Below, one piece after another: positions 23,752 to 32,174 of a stretch of DNA of 64,000 bases. How positions within the stretch are numbered: the first letter of the stretch is position 1; each line of letters opens with the position of its first letter. Under the pieces are notes generated by a model. That model saw nothing but the letters and a program-made list of their open reading frames with translations, ran no database searches and was not told where the DNA came from. Source of the DNA: Bacillus sp. HF117_J1_D (lineage in GTDB: Bacteria; Bacillota; Bacilli; Bacillales; Bacillaceae_C); assembly GCA_009928435.1 (NCBI GenBank), contig JAABNQ010000003.1:62001-126000 (forward strand), written 5' to 3'. A program made the position numbers and the translations under genes.

Positions 23752-24438
23752 ATGAACGACGATTATTCAGAAGATCTGAAGGATCTCCTTTTGATTGAAC
23801 ATAAAGAAAAAGTGATGAAAAAAGGCAGCTTTTTGTTCCGCGAAGGTGATCTTGCCGATAGTATTTTTTATATCCGTTCCGGAAGAGTCCAAATTGGAAA
23901 AATTACCCCTGACGGGAGGGAAATTACCTTTCGTATTTGCAGTGAAGGAGATTATATAAGCGAAATCCGTCTATTTTGCGGGCTTTCCACCTATAGAGCC
24001 CAAGCAAAAGTAATTGAAGACTGCTCCGTTGTAAAAATTGGAAAACAGGAATTGGAGGAGAAGCTCCTTCTTGACACGAGCCTTGCCGTTGGTTTTTTAA
24101 AAATGATGGGCACTCAACAGCAACAAACTCAGTCCAAATTCCGTGATCTGGTTTTGCATGGGAAAAAAGGAGCTCTTTATTCAACTCTGATCCGTATGAC
24201 TAACAGCTATGGGGTTAAAAAAAATGATGGGATCCTGATTGATCTCCCGCTTACAAACCAAGAATTAGCCAACTTTTGCGGAATGAGCCGCGAGGTTGTC
24301 AACCGTTTGTTAAACAGCTTAAAGAATGATGGAATGATTAAAATGGATAACGGAAAAATTGTTATCCACAACCTTCAGTACCTAAAGGACGAAATTCATT
24401 GTGAAAATTGTCCTGCGGACATTTGTAGGATGGATTAG
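23752..24438 (+). CDS. Fnr-type oxygen-sensing regulator (Crp/Fnr family)
   Basis: A 228-residue Crp/Fnr protein. The cyclic-nucleotide-like domain (KGSFLFREGDLADSIFYIRSGRVQ) leads to a winged helix with LTNQELANFCGMSREVVNRLLNSL. The extreme C-terminus has CENCPADIC, a CX2CX4C cluster like the one that, with one Asp, holds the 4Fe-4S cluster of Bacillus subtilis Fnr; Asp132 (KFRDLVLHGK) is a candidate fourth ligand. It should bind TGTGA-N6-TCACA sites when oxygen is low. A perfect such site lies upstream of the oxidase operon that follows. Start after GGAG; single gene closed by its own terminator. Confidence 0.85.
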   Translation: MNDDYSEDLKDLLLIEHKEKVMKKGSFLFREGDLADSIFYIRSGRVQIGKITPDGREITFRICSEGDYISEIRLFCGLSTYRAQAKVIEDCSVVKIGKQELEEKLLLDTSLAVGFLKMMGTQQQQTQSKFRDLVLHGKKGALYSTLIRMTNSYGVKKNDGILIDLPLTNQELANFCGMSREVVNRLLNSLKNDGMIKMDNGKIVIHNLQYLKDEIHCENCPADICRMD

Positions 24439-24543
24439 CGAATTTAATTAGCAGGAAAACAGAGGGCTTCCCCGCGAATCTGGACTTTCTGCAGTCGTTT
24501 TGAATATCCTACAAGCATAATAGGAATTACCCTCATATGAAAA

Positions 24544-24572
24544 GCCACGACACATGTCGTGGCCTATTTTAT
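24544..24572 (+). terminator. Terminator after the Fnr-type gene
   Basis: GCCACGAC / GTCGTGGC, 8 bp arms with an ACAT loop, then CTATTTTATTT. It lies 105 bp after the stop. Confidence 0.8.
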
Positions 24573-24688
24573 TTGTTCAGATATCCGGTTTTAAAAACCA
24601 CCAAGTAGAGCAGCTCAATGATAGTCGGCTCTTTCTTTTTGTCTAAATTTTGAAGTACTTATGAAGTTCCTGTGAAAACGGGTTGAAG

Positions 24689-24731
24689 TGTGACTTTTAT
24701 CACAGTGACAAAATATCAGTAAGAGTACGAT
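24689..24731 (+). promoter_or_regulatory. Fnr box and -10 element of the cba oxidase operon
   Basis: TGTGACTTTTATCACA (24689-24704) is a perfect TGTGA-N6-TCACA site. TACGAT at 24726-24731 lies where the -10 box belongs if the site is centred at -41.5 (start near 24738), the class II activator position. There is no -35 consensus, as expected for an activated promoter. Confidence 0.75.
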
Positions 24732-24766
24732 TTAAGTAAATAATGAGCACATTGGAGGGTGTCAAT

Positions 24767-24889
24767 ATGGCTAAAAACAAACATGGTGCGGAGCCAAATC
24801 TGAAAGGAACGCTTGTCAGTGTTTTTGGCGTCGGAATTATCATTATCGTTATGTGGTTTGCGACATATTTCCTTTATGTTGCCAGATAA
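24767..24889 (+). CDS. Cytochrome c oxidase subunit IIa (cba/ba3 type)
   Basis: A 40-residue peptide, MAKNKHGAEPNLKGTL followed by one hydrophobic span (VSVFGVGIIIIVMWFATYFLY) and ending VAR. Size, the single span and the position right before subunit II match subunit IIa of ba3-type oxidases. Start ATG after GGAGGGTGTCAAT. First gene of a three- or four-gene operon under the Fnr box. Confidence 0.85.
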   Translation: MAKNKHGAEPNLKGTLVSVFGVGIIIIVMWFATYFLYVAR

Positions 24890-24911
24890 AATGTGAAGAA
24901 GGTGAGTCTTT

Positions 24912-25400
24912 ATGCATTTTCATAAGTATGAGAAAATTTGGTTGATTTTCGGTGTTTTATCACTTGCCGTGTTTTTAAGCATCGTCGGGTTCGCCGCCTT
25001 TGCGGAGGGAAAGGATTCCGTTTTATGCCTGCCTGCAGGTGGTATGGACACAATTGATCCGGAGAAAGTCACTGAACAGGCCCCGTTTAACAAGCCTGGT
25101 GTACGACAGATTGATGAAGACAGGTACGAAGTCGTAGTGGTTGCCAAAGCGTTCGGCTATGATCCTCCAGATATAAAAGTTCCTGTCGGAAAAGAAATTA
25201 TTTTTACCTTAACGAGTACAGACGTAGTACACAGCTTTACCATTGACAACACAAAAGTGAATATGATGGCAGTACCAGGAAGAATTACCTATAAAAGTTA
25301 TATTTTTGATAAGCCTGGAAAATACTTAGTTCTCTGTAACGAGTATTGCGGATCCGGCCATCACTATATGTCTACAGAGATTGAGGTGTATGAACCATGA
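24912..25400 (+). CDS. cbaB: cba/ba3-type cytochrome c oxidase subunit II
   Basis: A 162-residue protein with one N-terminal membrane anchor and an outside cupredoxin domain. CuA ligands are visible: His in DVVHSFTI, Cys and Cys in CNEYCGSGHH with the second His, and Met in HHYM. It accepts electrons from cytochrome c. It overlaps the subunit I gene by four bases (ATGA). Confidence 0.93.
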   Translation: MHFHKYEKIWLIFGVLSLAVFLSIVGFAAFAEGKDSVLCLPAGGMDTIDPEKVTEQAPFNKPGVRQIDEDRYEVVVVAKAFGYDPPDIKVPVGKEIIFTLTSTDVVHSFTIDNTKVNMMAVPGRITYKSYIFDKPGKYLVLCNEYCGSGHHYMSTEIEVYEP

Positions 25401-27049
25401 TTGCAGTAAAAGACAGAAAGCTTGCATTATGGAATATCGGGATTGCTTATATTGCTTTTATCATTGGAACCTTTTGTGGTTTGCTTCAGGTTTTCATCAG
25501 AAATGACTCCTTGCAACTTCCCAAGTTCTTGGACTACTACCAAATCTTGACGGCACATGGCGTTTTATTAGCTCTTATTTTCACTGCTTTCTTTATCTTT
25601 GCCTTCTTGATTGCCGGCATGAGTAAAACATTGGGTGCCTTTGGTCCAAAAGTAAGTCTATTTGCCTGGATTGGCCTTTGGATTACAACAATTGGAACTA
25701 TAATGGCAACGGTAATGATCATTTCAGGAAAAGCATCAGTGCTTTATACATTCTATGCTCCGCTGAAAGCAAGCGGCTGGTATTACTTAGGATTGGCCTT
25801 ATTCATTATCGGAACATGGTTTACCAGCTTTGCACTTCTTGGACATTTTTTCGTTTGGAAGAGAAAGAACAAAGGACAGTTCAGCCCGCTGTTCGCTTAT
25901 ATGACTACAGCAACACTGCTTCTGTGGATCATTGCATGTCTAGGTGTAGTTGCAACAGTTGTCTTCCAGTACCTTCCATGGGCATTTGGATTGACAGATA
26001 CGATCAACGTCGAATTGAGCCGTTCTTTATTCTGGTATTTCGGCCATCCGCTCGTATACTTCTGGCTGCTTCCAGCCTATATGGCTTGGTATGTCGTTAT
26101 GCCAAAAATTATTGGTACAAAAGTTTTCAGTGACTCACTTGCAAGATTTTCATTTATTTTGTTCATTTTATTCTCATTCCCTGTTGGCTTCCACCATCAG
26201 TTGACTGAGCCAGGGATCGACAGTTTCTGGAAGTTTCTACAGGTCGTATTAACATTTATGGTGGTTATTCCAACATTAATGACTGCCTTTTCTATGTTCG
26301 CTACATTTGAAATTTCCGGAAGAAGTAAAGGCGGAAAAGGATTATTTGGTTGGTTAAGAAAGCTTCCTTGGAAAGATGTACGATTCTCTTCCCTCTTCAT
26401 CGCCATGCTATTCTTTATTCCCGGCGGTGCGGGCGGAATTATCAATGCCAGCTTCCAATTGAATGAGCTTGTACACAACACACTTTGGATTGTAGGACAC
26501 TTCCATATTACAGTAGGAACGCCAGTTGCTATGACATTTATGAGTGTAACCTTCTGGTTGATCCCCTATTTAACAGGTAGGGAGTTTCCAAAGCATTTGC
26601 AAAAACTTGCTCATATTCAAATCGGTTCTTGGGCAATAGGAATGGTGCTCATGTCTACTTCTCAACATTTACTGGGATTACTTGGGGCACCACGTAGAAC
26701 AGCCTACGCTGGATACAACGGTAACGAATCTGCAGCCGAATGGTTCCAGGGAATTCTATCAAATCATGTCACAATGGCTGTTGGCGGAACAATATTATTC
26801 TTTTCTGCCATGCTATTAGTTTATATCGTTGCGAATTTGATGTTTGTAACTCCAAAAGTACAAGATGAAAAAGATCTTGTTGAATTTCCAATCGCGGAAA
26901 GTGATACCTCCCATACTGCTAAGTTCTTGGAAAACTGGGGAATATGGGTCGGTATTGCAGTGGCTCTCATTGTGATGGCCTATGCCATGCCACTCTACGA
27001 CATGATCCAAAATGCACCACCAGGATCCAGAGGATTCATCACTTGGTAA
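25397..27049 (+). CDS. cbaA: cba/ba3-type cytochrome c oxidase subunit I
   Basis: A 550-residue heme-copper oxidase core with about 13 spans, class B (ba3) type: AHGVLLALIFTAFF (low-spin heme His), FGHPLVYFWLLPAYMAWY (CuB His and cross-linked Tyr), HHQLTEPG (CuB His pair), and HFHITVGTPVAMTFMS (heme ligands). It reduces oxygen and pumps protons with high affinity. The Fnr box upstream fits a role at low oxygen. Confidence 0.95.
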   Translation: MIAVKDRKLALWNIGIAYIAFIIGTFCGLLQVFIRNDSLQLPKFLDYYQILTAHGVLLALIFTAFFIFAFLIAGMSKTLGAFGPKVSLFAWIGLWITTIGTIMATVMIISGKASVLYTFYAPLKASGWYYLGLALFIIGTWFTSFALLGHFFVWKRKNKGQFSPLFAYMTTATLLLWIIACLGVVATVVFQYLPWAFGLTDTINVELSRSLFWYFGHPLVYFWLLPAYMAWYVVMPKIIGTKVFSDSLARFSFILFILFSFPVGFHHQLTEPGIDSFWKFLQVVLTFMVVIPTLMTAFSMFATFEISGRSKGGKGLFGWLRKLPWKDVRFSSLFIAMLFFIPGGAGGIINASFQLNELVHNTLWIVGHFHITVGTPVAMTFMSVTFWLIPYLTGREFPKHLQKLAHIQIGSWAIGMVLMSTSQHLLGLLGAPRRTAYAGYNGNESAAEWFQGILSNHVTMAVGGTILFFSAMLLVYIVANLMFVTPKVQDEKDLVEFPIAESDTSHTAKFLENWGIWVGIAVALIVMAYAMPLYDMIQNAPPGSRGFITW

Positions 27050-27063
27050 GGAGTTGATTCCAT

Positions 27064-27147
27064 ATGTTCATGGTTATATCTTCCATGCTGATCGTCACAA
27101 TGGTTACGATGGTGATTGCAGTGGAAATCAAAAATGCAACGGATTGA
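27064..27147 (+). CDS. 27-residue hydrophobic peptide after cbaA
   Basis: ATG ten bases after AAGGAG, 14 bp past the cbaA stop. It starts MFMVISSMLIVTMVTMVIAV (one membrane span with five Met) and ends EIKNATD. On the oxidase transcript by position. I do not recognise it; it may be a small oxidase subunit or assembly peptide. Confidence 0.5.
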   Translation: MFMVISSMLIVTMVTMVIAVEIKNATD

Positions 27148-27156
27148 TTCGACGCA

Positions 27157-27169
27157 GGGGTCTGACCCC
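27157..27169. repeat. GGGGTCTGACCCC motif
   Basis: A 13 bp near-palindrome directly after the small oxidase peptide gene. Two related copies lie at 29199-29251. Confidence 0.6.
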
Positions 27170-27184
27170 AATAAACAATAAAGA

Positions 27185-27219
27185 AAGGCGAGGCGGAGCA
27201 ATGCTCTACCTCGCCTTTT
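27185..27219. terminator. Bidirectional terminator between the oxidase operon and the HprK-like gene
   Basis: AAAGGCGAGG / CCTCGCCTTT arms with an inner GGAGC / GCTCT pairing; an A-rich run on one side and TTTT on the other. Confidence 0.85.
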
Positions 27220-27222
27220 CTA

Positions 27223-28137
27223 TTAATGATCAATTCCCAAGCGCTTTGAAAATTCCTCCGCTGCACTATAGCCTTCCCGCTGCAGATACCAGTTATTGGC
27301 GGCTGCTTCTATGAGTCCTGCCACGTCACGTCCTGGCTGAAGCTGAATCTCAATATGAGGAATTTTGACCCCCATGTAATCTGTGAACTGAGGTTCTAGC
27401 TCTAAATCGTTGTTTAGAGAGTCCTCCTGCCATTTCGTCAATTCAATATCCAATACGATTCTGGATTGGTCTTGGAACGCCTCTCTCCCATACAGGCGGA
27501 CTACATTGACCAGACCGATGCTTCTTAAAGCAAGCAGTTCCCTCGTGCTATTGTCATGTGTTCCGAGGAGCGTCTGAGGACCGAGCTTTTTCAACGTAAC
27601 AATGTCATCCGCCACAAGTCGGTGACCCCTGCGGATTAAGGTATGGGCAGTCTCGCTTTTTCCGATGCCTGATTTTCCACGCAGCAAGACCCCTATGCCC
27701 GAAACATTCACACAAACACCATGAATTGCCATTTCCGGAGCCAACGTCTTCAACAAATAAGCATCCATCTTCCTGATAAACTCTGATGTAGGATCATCAT
27801 CCGTACGGAGCAAAGGAATACCTTCTTGGACACAGTATTCCATCAAATAACTCAAGGGCTCCTGCTGTGCCGTGATGATGAAGCATGGAGGATGATAATT
27901 CACGACGTTCCCGATCCTCAGCTTCTGTTCCTCATCACTTAACCTTTTTAAAAAGGTCAGCTCTTTTACTCCAAGTACCTGAACGAGCTCGGTAGGGAAG
28001 AAGTCGAAATACCCGACAAACTCCAGGCCCGGTCGGTGTGCTCGGTTCGTTGTAATTTTTCGGTCCAGGTGCTCCTCCCCTGCCAAAACCTCCAACGAAA
28101 ATCTATTGATCAAGTCTTTTACTGTTATCGTTTTCAC
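27223..28137 (-). CDS. HPr kinase/phosphorylase-like paralogue
   Basis: A 304-residue HprK-type protein. The N-terminal domain (VKDLINRFSLEVLAGEE, RPGLEFVGYF) and C-terminal kinase (Walker A GKSGIGKSETAH, then RGHRLVADDIV, and QPGRDVAGLIEAAANNW) align well with HprK. The signature that normally reads LLEIRGLGIINV is LLALRSIGLVNV here, losing the conserved Glu and Gly. The usual neighbour lgt is absent, so this is probably a second, specialised copy. GTG start at 28137 after GGAGAG; a longer reading to 28212 lacks a ribosome site. A cre-like box lies 86 bp upstream. Confidence 0.8.
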   Translation of the reverse strand: MKTITVKDLINRFSLEVLAGEEHLDRKITTNRAHRPGLEFVGYFDFFPTELVQVLGVKELTFLKRLSDEEQKLRIGNVVNYHPPCFIITAQQEPLSYLMEYCVQEGIPLLRTDDDPTSEFIRKMDAYLLKTLAPEMAIHGVCVNVSGIGVLLRGKSGIGKSETAHTLIRRGHRLVADDIVTLKKLGPQTLLGTHDNSTRELLALRSIGLVNVVRLYGREAFQDQSRIVLDIELTKWQEDSLNNDLELEPQFTDYMGVKIPHIEIQLQPGRDVAGLIEAAANNWYLQREGYSAAEEFSKRLGIDH

Positions 28138-28222
28138 TTCGATGCACTCTCCATATCTGAATACCTTATGATTTAGGATTATACTTGAAAAAAGAGGAAA
28201 CGTCACCCTCATTTCTCCCTAT

Positions 28223-28236
28223 TTAAAGCGCTTACA
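28223..28236 (-). promoter_or_regulatory. cre-like box upstream of the HprK paralogue
   Basis: On the minus strand ATGTAAGCGCTTTAA fits the CcpA consensus WTGNAANCGNWNNCW with one mismatch. CcpA acts together with HPr-Ser-P, the product of HprK, so a feedback loop is possible. Confidence 0.45.
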
Positions 28237-28701
28237 TGGTTTTGTTGAAAAATCTCTAAATAATTGTCATAACTGTCATCAATTTAAATTTAAAACCGAT
28301 GGAAATCTCCTCAATGGACGATGAAGTCGTTCAACTTAAACCAACTGCAAGTTCCGTACAGTTCATTTGGTGTCATATTTTTCCATTTCAATTAAGAGGA
28401 TCATATGATACGGCAACATCCTTTTTTCACTAGCTGTTTCCCCTCCCACTGCTTCACTTAATCTTGGAGAGCTTTTAAGCGACTTCTGCCCAACCCGACG
28501 GCTAATTATGAAAGAAACAACCACATACACGATTAAACGCTGAATTCGGCTTTCTAGAGTATAAGCTGTGCAGAGCTCTCCATGATAATGATTATATTTA
28601 GTATAGGCATCCTCTATGATTGAAAAAAATCGAATAACTGGAAGTCCCTGTACTACTCGAATATAATGTTGTAGAACAAGGATAAAGGGTGTTGGATATA
28701 G
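28237..28701. other. Intergenic region with no recognised gene
   Basis: 465 bp between the HprK-like and DinB-like genes, which are transcribed divergently. I see only weak promoter-like stretches and no small gene with a ribosome site. Confidence 0.3.
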
Positions 28702-29160
28702 ATGAAGACATTAAACATGTTCGCATATTCTCGCGCCGCTTTATTGATTGCGTTGAGAAATACAAAGGACAACACTTGGGATGAACGGATTGATGGCTTT
28801 CCAAACACGATCCGGTGGAACGCTGGACACGCATATGTTACGGCTGAAGAATACCTAAACAAAGCCGATCATCATTATGACATCGTCCATCCTGAATGGT
28901 TTGACTTTTTTCTTGATGGGACAAGTCCGTTTGACTGGGAACAAGAGCCTCCAACAGTTGAGGAAATCTTGGACGCTTTGAAAAAGCAGGGCGAGCGTAT
29001 TGTTGAGTTTTTCAATGGGAAATTGGATATTGCTGCATCCGAAACGGTTGACATCCGCTACCTGAAGCTAGATACAGTTGATGCGGCCTTACAATTCGTC
29101 ACCTGGCATGATGGCATCCATCTAGGAATCATCAAATCCATGCAATATGTGATGAAATGA
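28702..29160 (+). CDS. DinB-fold family protein
   Basis: A 152-residue four-helix protein. His residues sit at the usual places: NAGHAYVTAEEYL, and TWHDGIHLGII near the C-terminus, which together bind a metal in the DinB/YfiT family. Many members are thiol-dependent transferases (bacillithiol-dependent in Bacilli), but the substrate cannot be read. Start ATG after AAGGGTG at a loose spacing. Single gene with a strong terminator. Confidence 0.78.
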   Translation: MKTLNMFAYSRAALLIALRNTKDNTWDERIDGFPNTIRWNAGHAYVTAEEYLNKADHHYDIVHPEWFDFFLDGTSPFDWEQEPPTVEEILDALKKQGERIVEFFNGKLDIAASETVDIRYLKLDTVDAALQFVTWHDGIHLGIIKSMQYVMK

Positions 29161-29166
29161 GAACAA

Positions 29167-29198
29167 CCTCCCCTTTGTCATGGGGAGGTCCTTTTTTT
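29167..29198 (+). terminator. Terminator of the DinB-fold gene
   Basis: CCTCCCC / GGGGAGG with loop TTTGTCAT, then TCCTTTTTTT. Confidence 0.9.
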
Positions 29199-29251
29199 AG
29201 GGATCTGACCCCCGCCGCTTTAACGCGTTAACGCAATGGGGGTCTGACCCC
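29199..29251. repeat. Paired GGGGTCTGACCCC-type motifs around a palindrome
   Basis: AGGGATCTGACCCC (29199-29212) and GGGGGTCTGACCCC (29238-29251) flank the 12 bp palindrome TTAACGCGTTAA (29219-29230). A short tandem repeat (ACCCCTGTTTTT) follows. It lies between two convergent genes. Confidence 0.6.
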
Positions 29252-29282
29252 TGTTTTTAACCCCTGTTTTTGTCCCTTTCCC

Positions 29283-31133
29283 TTACAATGGGAAGAAAAA
29301 CGGAATCGCAAACATCATGACAACGAAAACCACCGCCATTAATGGCACTCCGATTTTGACGAAGTCAGAGACCTTATAACCACCCGCTGTCATTACCATG
29401 GCGTTTGTAGGTGATGCAACAGGTGTTGCAAAAGCCATGTTGGATGCAACGGCGACGCCAATTAAAAACGTATACGGATTGGCATCGATGGTCAGTGCCG
29501 CGTTCATTGCAATAGGCGCAAACAGGACAGCCGTTGCCGTGTTGCTGATAAATTGCCCGAACGTCATAGCCAGCAGATAAATGCCGGCGAATACACCCAA
29601 GCTTCCTAAACCGCCGAGCACCTTGATGATCCCTTCCGACAGAATCATGATTCCACCCGTTTTTTCCAAAGCTGTAGCGATTGGAAGCATGGCGGCAACA
29701 AGTACGATGGTCTCGAAGTTGACTTGGCTATATGCATCATCCATATTCCGAAGACAGCCAGTCAAAATCATTAATACTGCTCCGATTAAAACCGAAATCA
29801 CTGTAGGAAAAATGTCAAAGACCATTAGAATAACCATCAATAAAACAATTCCCGCCGCGATCGGCGCCTTGCCGCTTGCAGCAGCCGCACTGGCATGCTC
29901 TTGCGGCTGTCCCACAACGACCACGTCGTTCGTTTCTCGCGCCAGTAGTTCTATTGAAGACCAAGACCCCTGAACAAGCAACGCATCCCCAAAACGAAGC
30001 TTCTGTTTCGACGGCTCTTTCAAAACATATTGCCCCTGGCGGTTAATGCCTAGGATATTCAGGTTATACTTTTCCCTAAATCCTATGCTTTTGGCTGTCT
30101 GGTTAATTAAAGTGGAATGTGGAGTCAGCAAGACTTCCGCGATTCCAAGCTGTTTTGACACCAGCTCATCGGCTTCGGACTCCTCTTCTTCAAACATTAA
30201 ACCGAAGTCCTCCACCATTCTTTCCACGTTCTCCAATGTTCCCTGTACATAAAGAATATCCTTCGGCTCGATGATACTATTCGGGCCAGCCATTTCATGA
30301 TAGGTCATTGGCAATAAATTCAGACCCTCCGCCGATTTTCTCACGATTTTTAAAATATATACTTGATAGCTAGCCGGTGTTCCCAATTCCGTTAGCTTTT
30401 TGTCGACCATTTCCGATTCGTCCGGCACCCTTACCCGAAACAGTTTTCCTCCAAGCTGATAATCGTCTGCAAGTTGTTCTGGAGATAATTGATGCTCGTC
30501 TTCCGCATTTCCCCTGTTCTTCCCCTTTGGAAGCAACTTATTGCGAACCAAATATAAATAAATAATGCCAGTAATAACACCTACAAGACCGACTGGTGTA
30601 ATATCAAAGAAGCTGAGCTTCTCATATCCGTTTTCAGCAAGCGTCTCGCTAGCAATCAGGTTGGCAGGCGACGCAATGAGCGTCAACAGTCCGGAAAAGC
30701 TCGCTACGTACGACAGCGGAATTAAAAATTTAGATGGTGCACTTTTTATGCTAATAGCAATACTTACTACGATTGGCAGCATGATGGCAACCGTACCTGT
30801 ATTACTCATAAATGTTCCGATAAACGCTACAATAATCAGCAAAATAACAAACAGTTTATTCTCATTATCCCCCGCAGAACGAAGCACGAAGTTGCTGGCC
30901 ATTTGTGCAAGCCCTGTTCGTAAAATTCCCGCTCCAATAATAAACAACCCGGCAACCATGATGACAACCGAGTTGGAAAAACCAACAAGGGCTTCTGTCG
31001 GACTTAAAATTCCCGTCAGAACAAATGCCAACAAAGCCATGACCGCTACTAAATCCGCCCGTATCTGGTTGGACATGAATAAAATGATCGTGATAGCCAA
31101 AATAATGAATGTCAAAATAAGGTCCAAAGTCAT
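29283..31133 (-). CDS. SLC13-type anion permease with two RCK_C domains
   Basis: A 616-residue membrane protein. Each half has five or six spans and a family loop (FMSNTGTVAIMLPIVV; FISNTATAVLFAPIAM). Between them, about residues 215-400, lie two TrkA-C/RCK_C regulatory domains (GGKLFRVRVPDESEMVDKKL; IAEVLLTPHSTLINQTAKSI). This layout is that of sulfate, citrate or dicarboxylate permeases of the SLC13/DASS group. The ion is unknown. Start ATG after AAAGGATTCAG. Single gene. Confidence 0.85.
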   Translation of the reverse strand: MTLDLILTFIILAITIILFMSNQIRADLVAVMALLAFVLTGILSPTEALVGFSNSVVIMVAGLFIIGAGILRTGLAQMASNFVLRSAGDNENKLFVILLIIVAFIGTFMSNTGTVAIMLPIVVSIAISIKSAPSKFLIPLSYVASFSGLLTLIASPANLIASETLAENGYEKLSFFDITPVGLVGVITGIIYLYLVRNKLLPKGKNRGNAEDEHQLSPEQLADDYQLGGKLFRVRVPDESEMVDKKLTELGTPASYQVYILKIVRKSAEGLNLLPMTYHEMAGPNSIIEPKDILYVQGTLENVERMVEDFGLMFEEEESEADELVSKQLGIAEVLLTPHSTLINQTAKSIGFREKYNLNILGINRQGQYVLKEPSKQKLRFGDALLVQGSWSSIELLARETNDVVVVGQPQEHASAAAASGKAPIAAGIVLLMVILMVFDIFPTVISVLIGAVLMILTGCLRNMDDAYSQVNFETIVLVAAMLPIATALEKTGGIMILSEGIIKVLGGLGSLGVFAGIYLLAMTFGQFISNTATAVLFAPIAMNAALTIDANPYTFLIGVAVASNMAFATPVASPTNAMVMTAGGYKVSDFVKIGVPLMAVVFVVMMFAIPFFFPL

Positions 31134-31297
31134 CTGAATCCTTTCTTAGAAGCTTATTGTCAATTGTATAGCAAAATGTTGAGAACCGCTCACGAAATTC
31201 GCGGAAATTTGTGATGAATTCGTGTAATCACGGCCTTGATTCAAGTATTTTGAGCGACAAATTGACGCAGTATGTAACAGATGCTCCAATCTAAATA

Positions 31298-32005
31298 TTA
31301 TTCGTTCGGCCCTATCACTCTTCTTCTAATATCCGGGGTCTCCCCTTTTTCAATCCGCTTCGCCAAAGTTGTTCTCCAATTCAACGAAAGAGCTTCACAT
31401 TGAGACAGCCATTTTGCCTCTTCTACATTATCTTTTTCCACATGCATGATTCTATTACATTTTTCAATCGTCCACTGAGGATAGGGCTGTTCAAGCAGTA
31501 CTAGCTCCTGACCAGCTTTAATGCTCCCCTCTTTCAATACACGGTAATACCAGCCAGTTCGTCCTGAATTTTGCAATAGTAATGCTAGATTTTTCACTTT
31601 GAACCGGCGAGCAGGTTTCCAACATGGTTGCCTCGGTTGTGATACCTGAATTACAGCATCGCCAATTCCGTAAATATCTCCAATTGAAACTGAACTTTCA
31701 AGCTGATTGATCAAAGAAAAGTTTTCTCCCATCCCACCCGGAAAAATTTTTGTATCCGGAAGTTCTTTTCTCCAAAATAAATAGTGTTCTGAAGGGTAAG
31801 CAAATACTGCCTTTTCAGGTCCACCGTGATGTTTCAAATCTGCCTGGCCGTCTCCAACCAAGTTGGTTTTCTCTAACCATATAGGACCTTCAACAGGCTC
31901 TTTAAAGATTCCACTCTTCCATTCACGATCCATCGGAAGAGCAGCATCCCTTTCTCCGACAGTCTTCGGCTGACCGACATAAATTCTTTCCAGCAATATA
32001 CCCAT
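31298..32005 (-). CDS. MOSC domain protein (YiiM-like)
   Basis: A 235-residue protein with the MOSC motifs DLKHHGGPEKAVFAYPSEHY and FPGGMGENF, plus the conserved Cys in PRQPCWKPARRF; the C-terminal 60 residues form the three-helix domain often seen in YiiM relatives. MOSC proteins act with molybdenum cofactor to reduce N-hydroxylated compounds. Start ATG after AAGGAGGGATACTAAA. Single gene. Confidence 0.85.
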   Translation of the reverse strand: MGILLERIYVGQPKTVGERDAALPMDREWKSGIFKEPVEGPIWLEKTNLVGDGQADLKHHGGPEKAVFAYPSEHYLFWRKELPDTKIFPGGMGENFSLINQLESSVSIGDIYGIGDAVIQVSQPRQPCWKPARRFKVKNLALLLQNSGRTGWYYRVLKEGSIKAGQELVLLEQPYPQWTIEKCNRIMHVEKDNVEEAKWLSQCEALSLNWRTTLAKRIEKGETPDIRRRVIGPNE

Positions 32006-32174
32006 TTTAGTATCCCTCCTTTAGTTATATTTTAGCTTTCTTTTGACATCTTTGCTAAGAAGAGCGCAAAGCATCTATCTAGTAGTAGGTAGGATCAAAC
32101 ACAAAGGGATAGTGAAGCAAAAAAAGAACGCATATATTAGAAAAACAGGAATCTGAAAATAAGTTACCATGCAC

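Noticed and set aside
30565..31137. 190-codon plus-strand frame opposite the SLC13 gene
   Set aside because: Mirror frame of a clear transporter gene; no ribosome site or sensible product.
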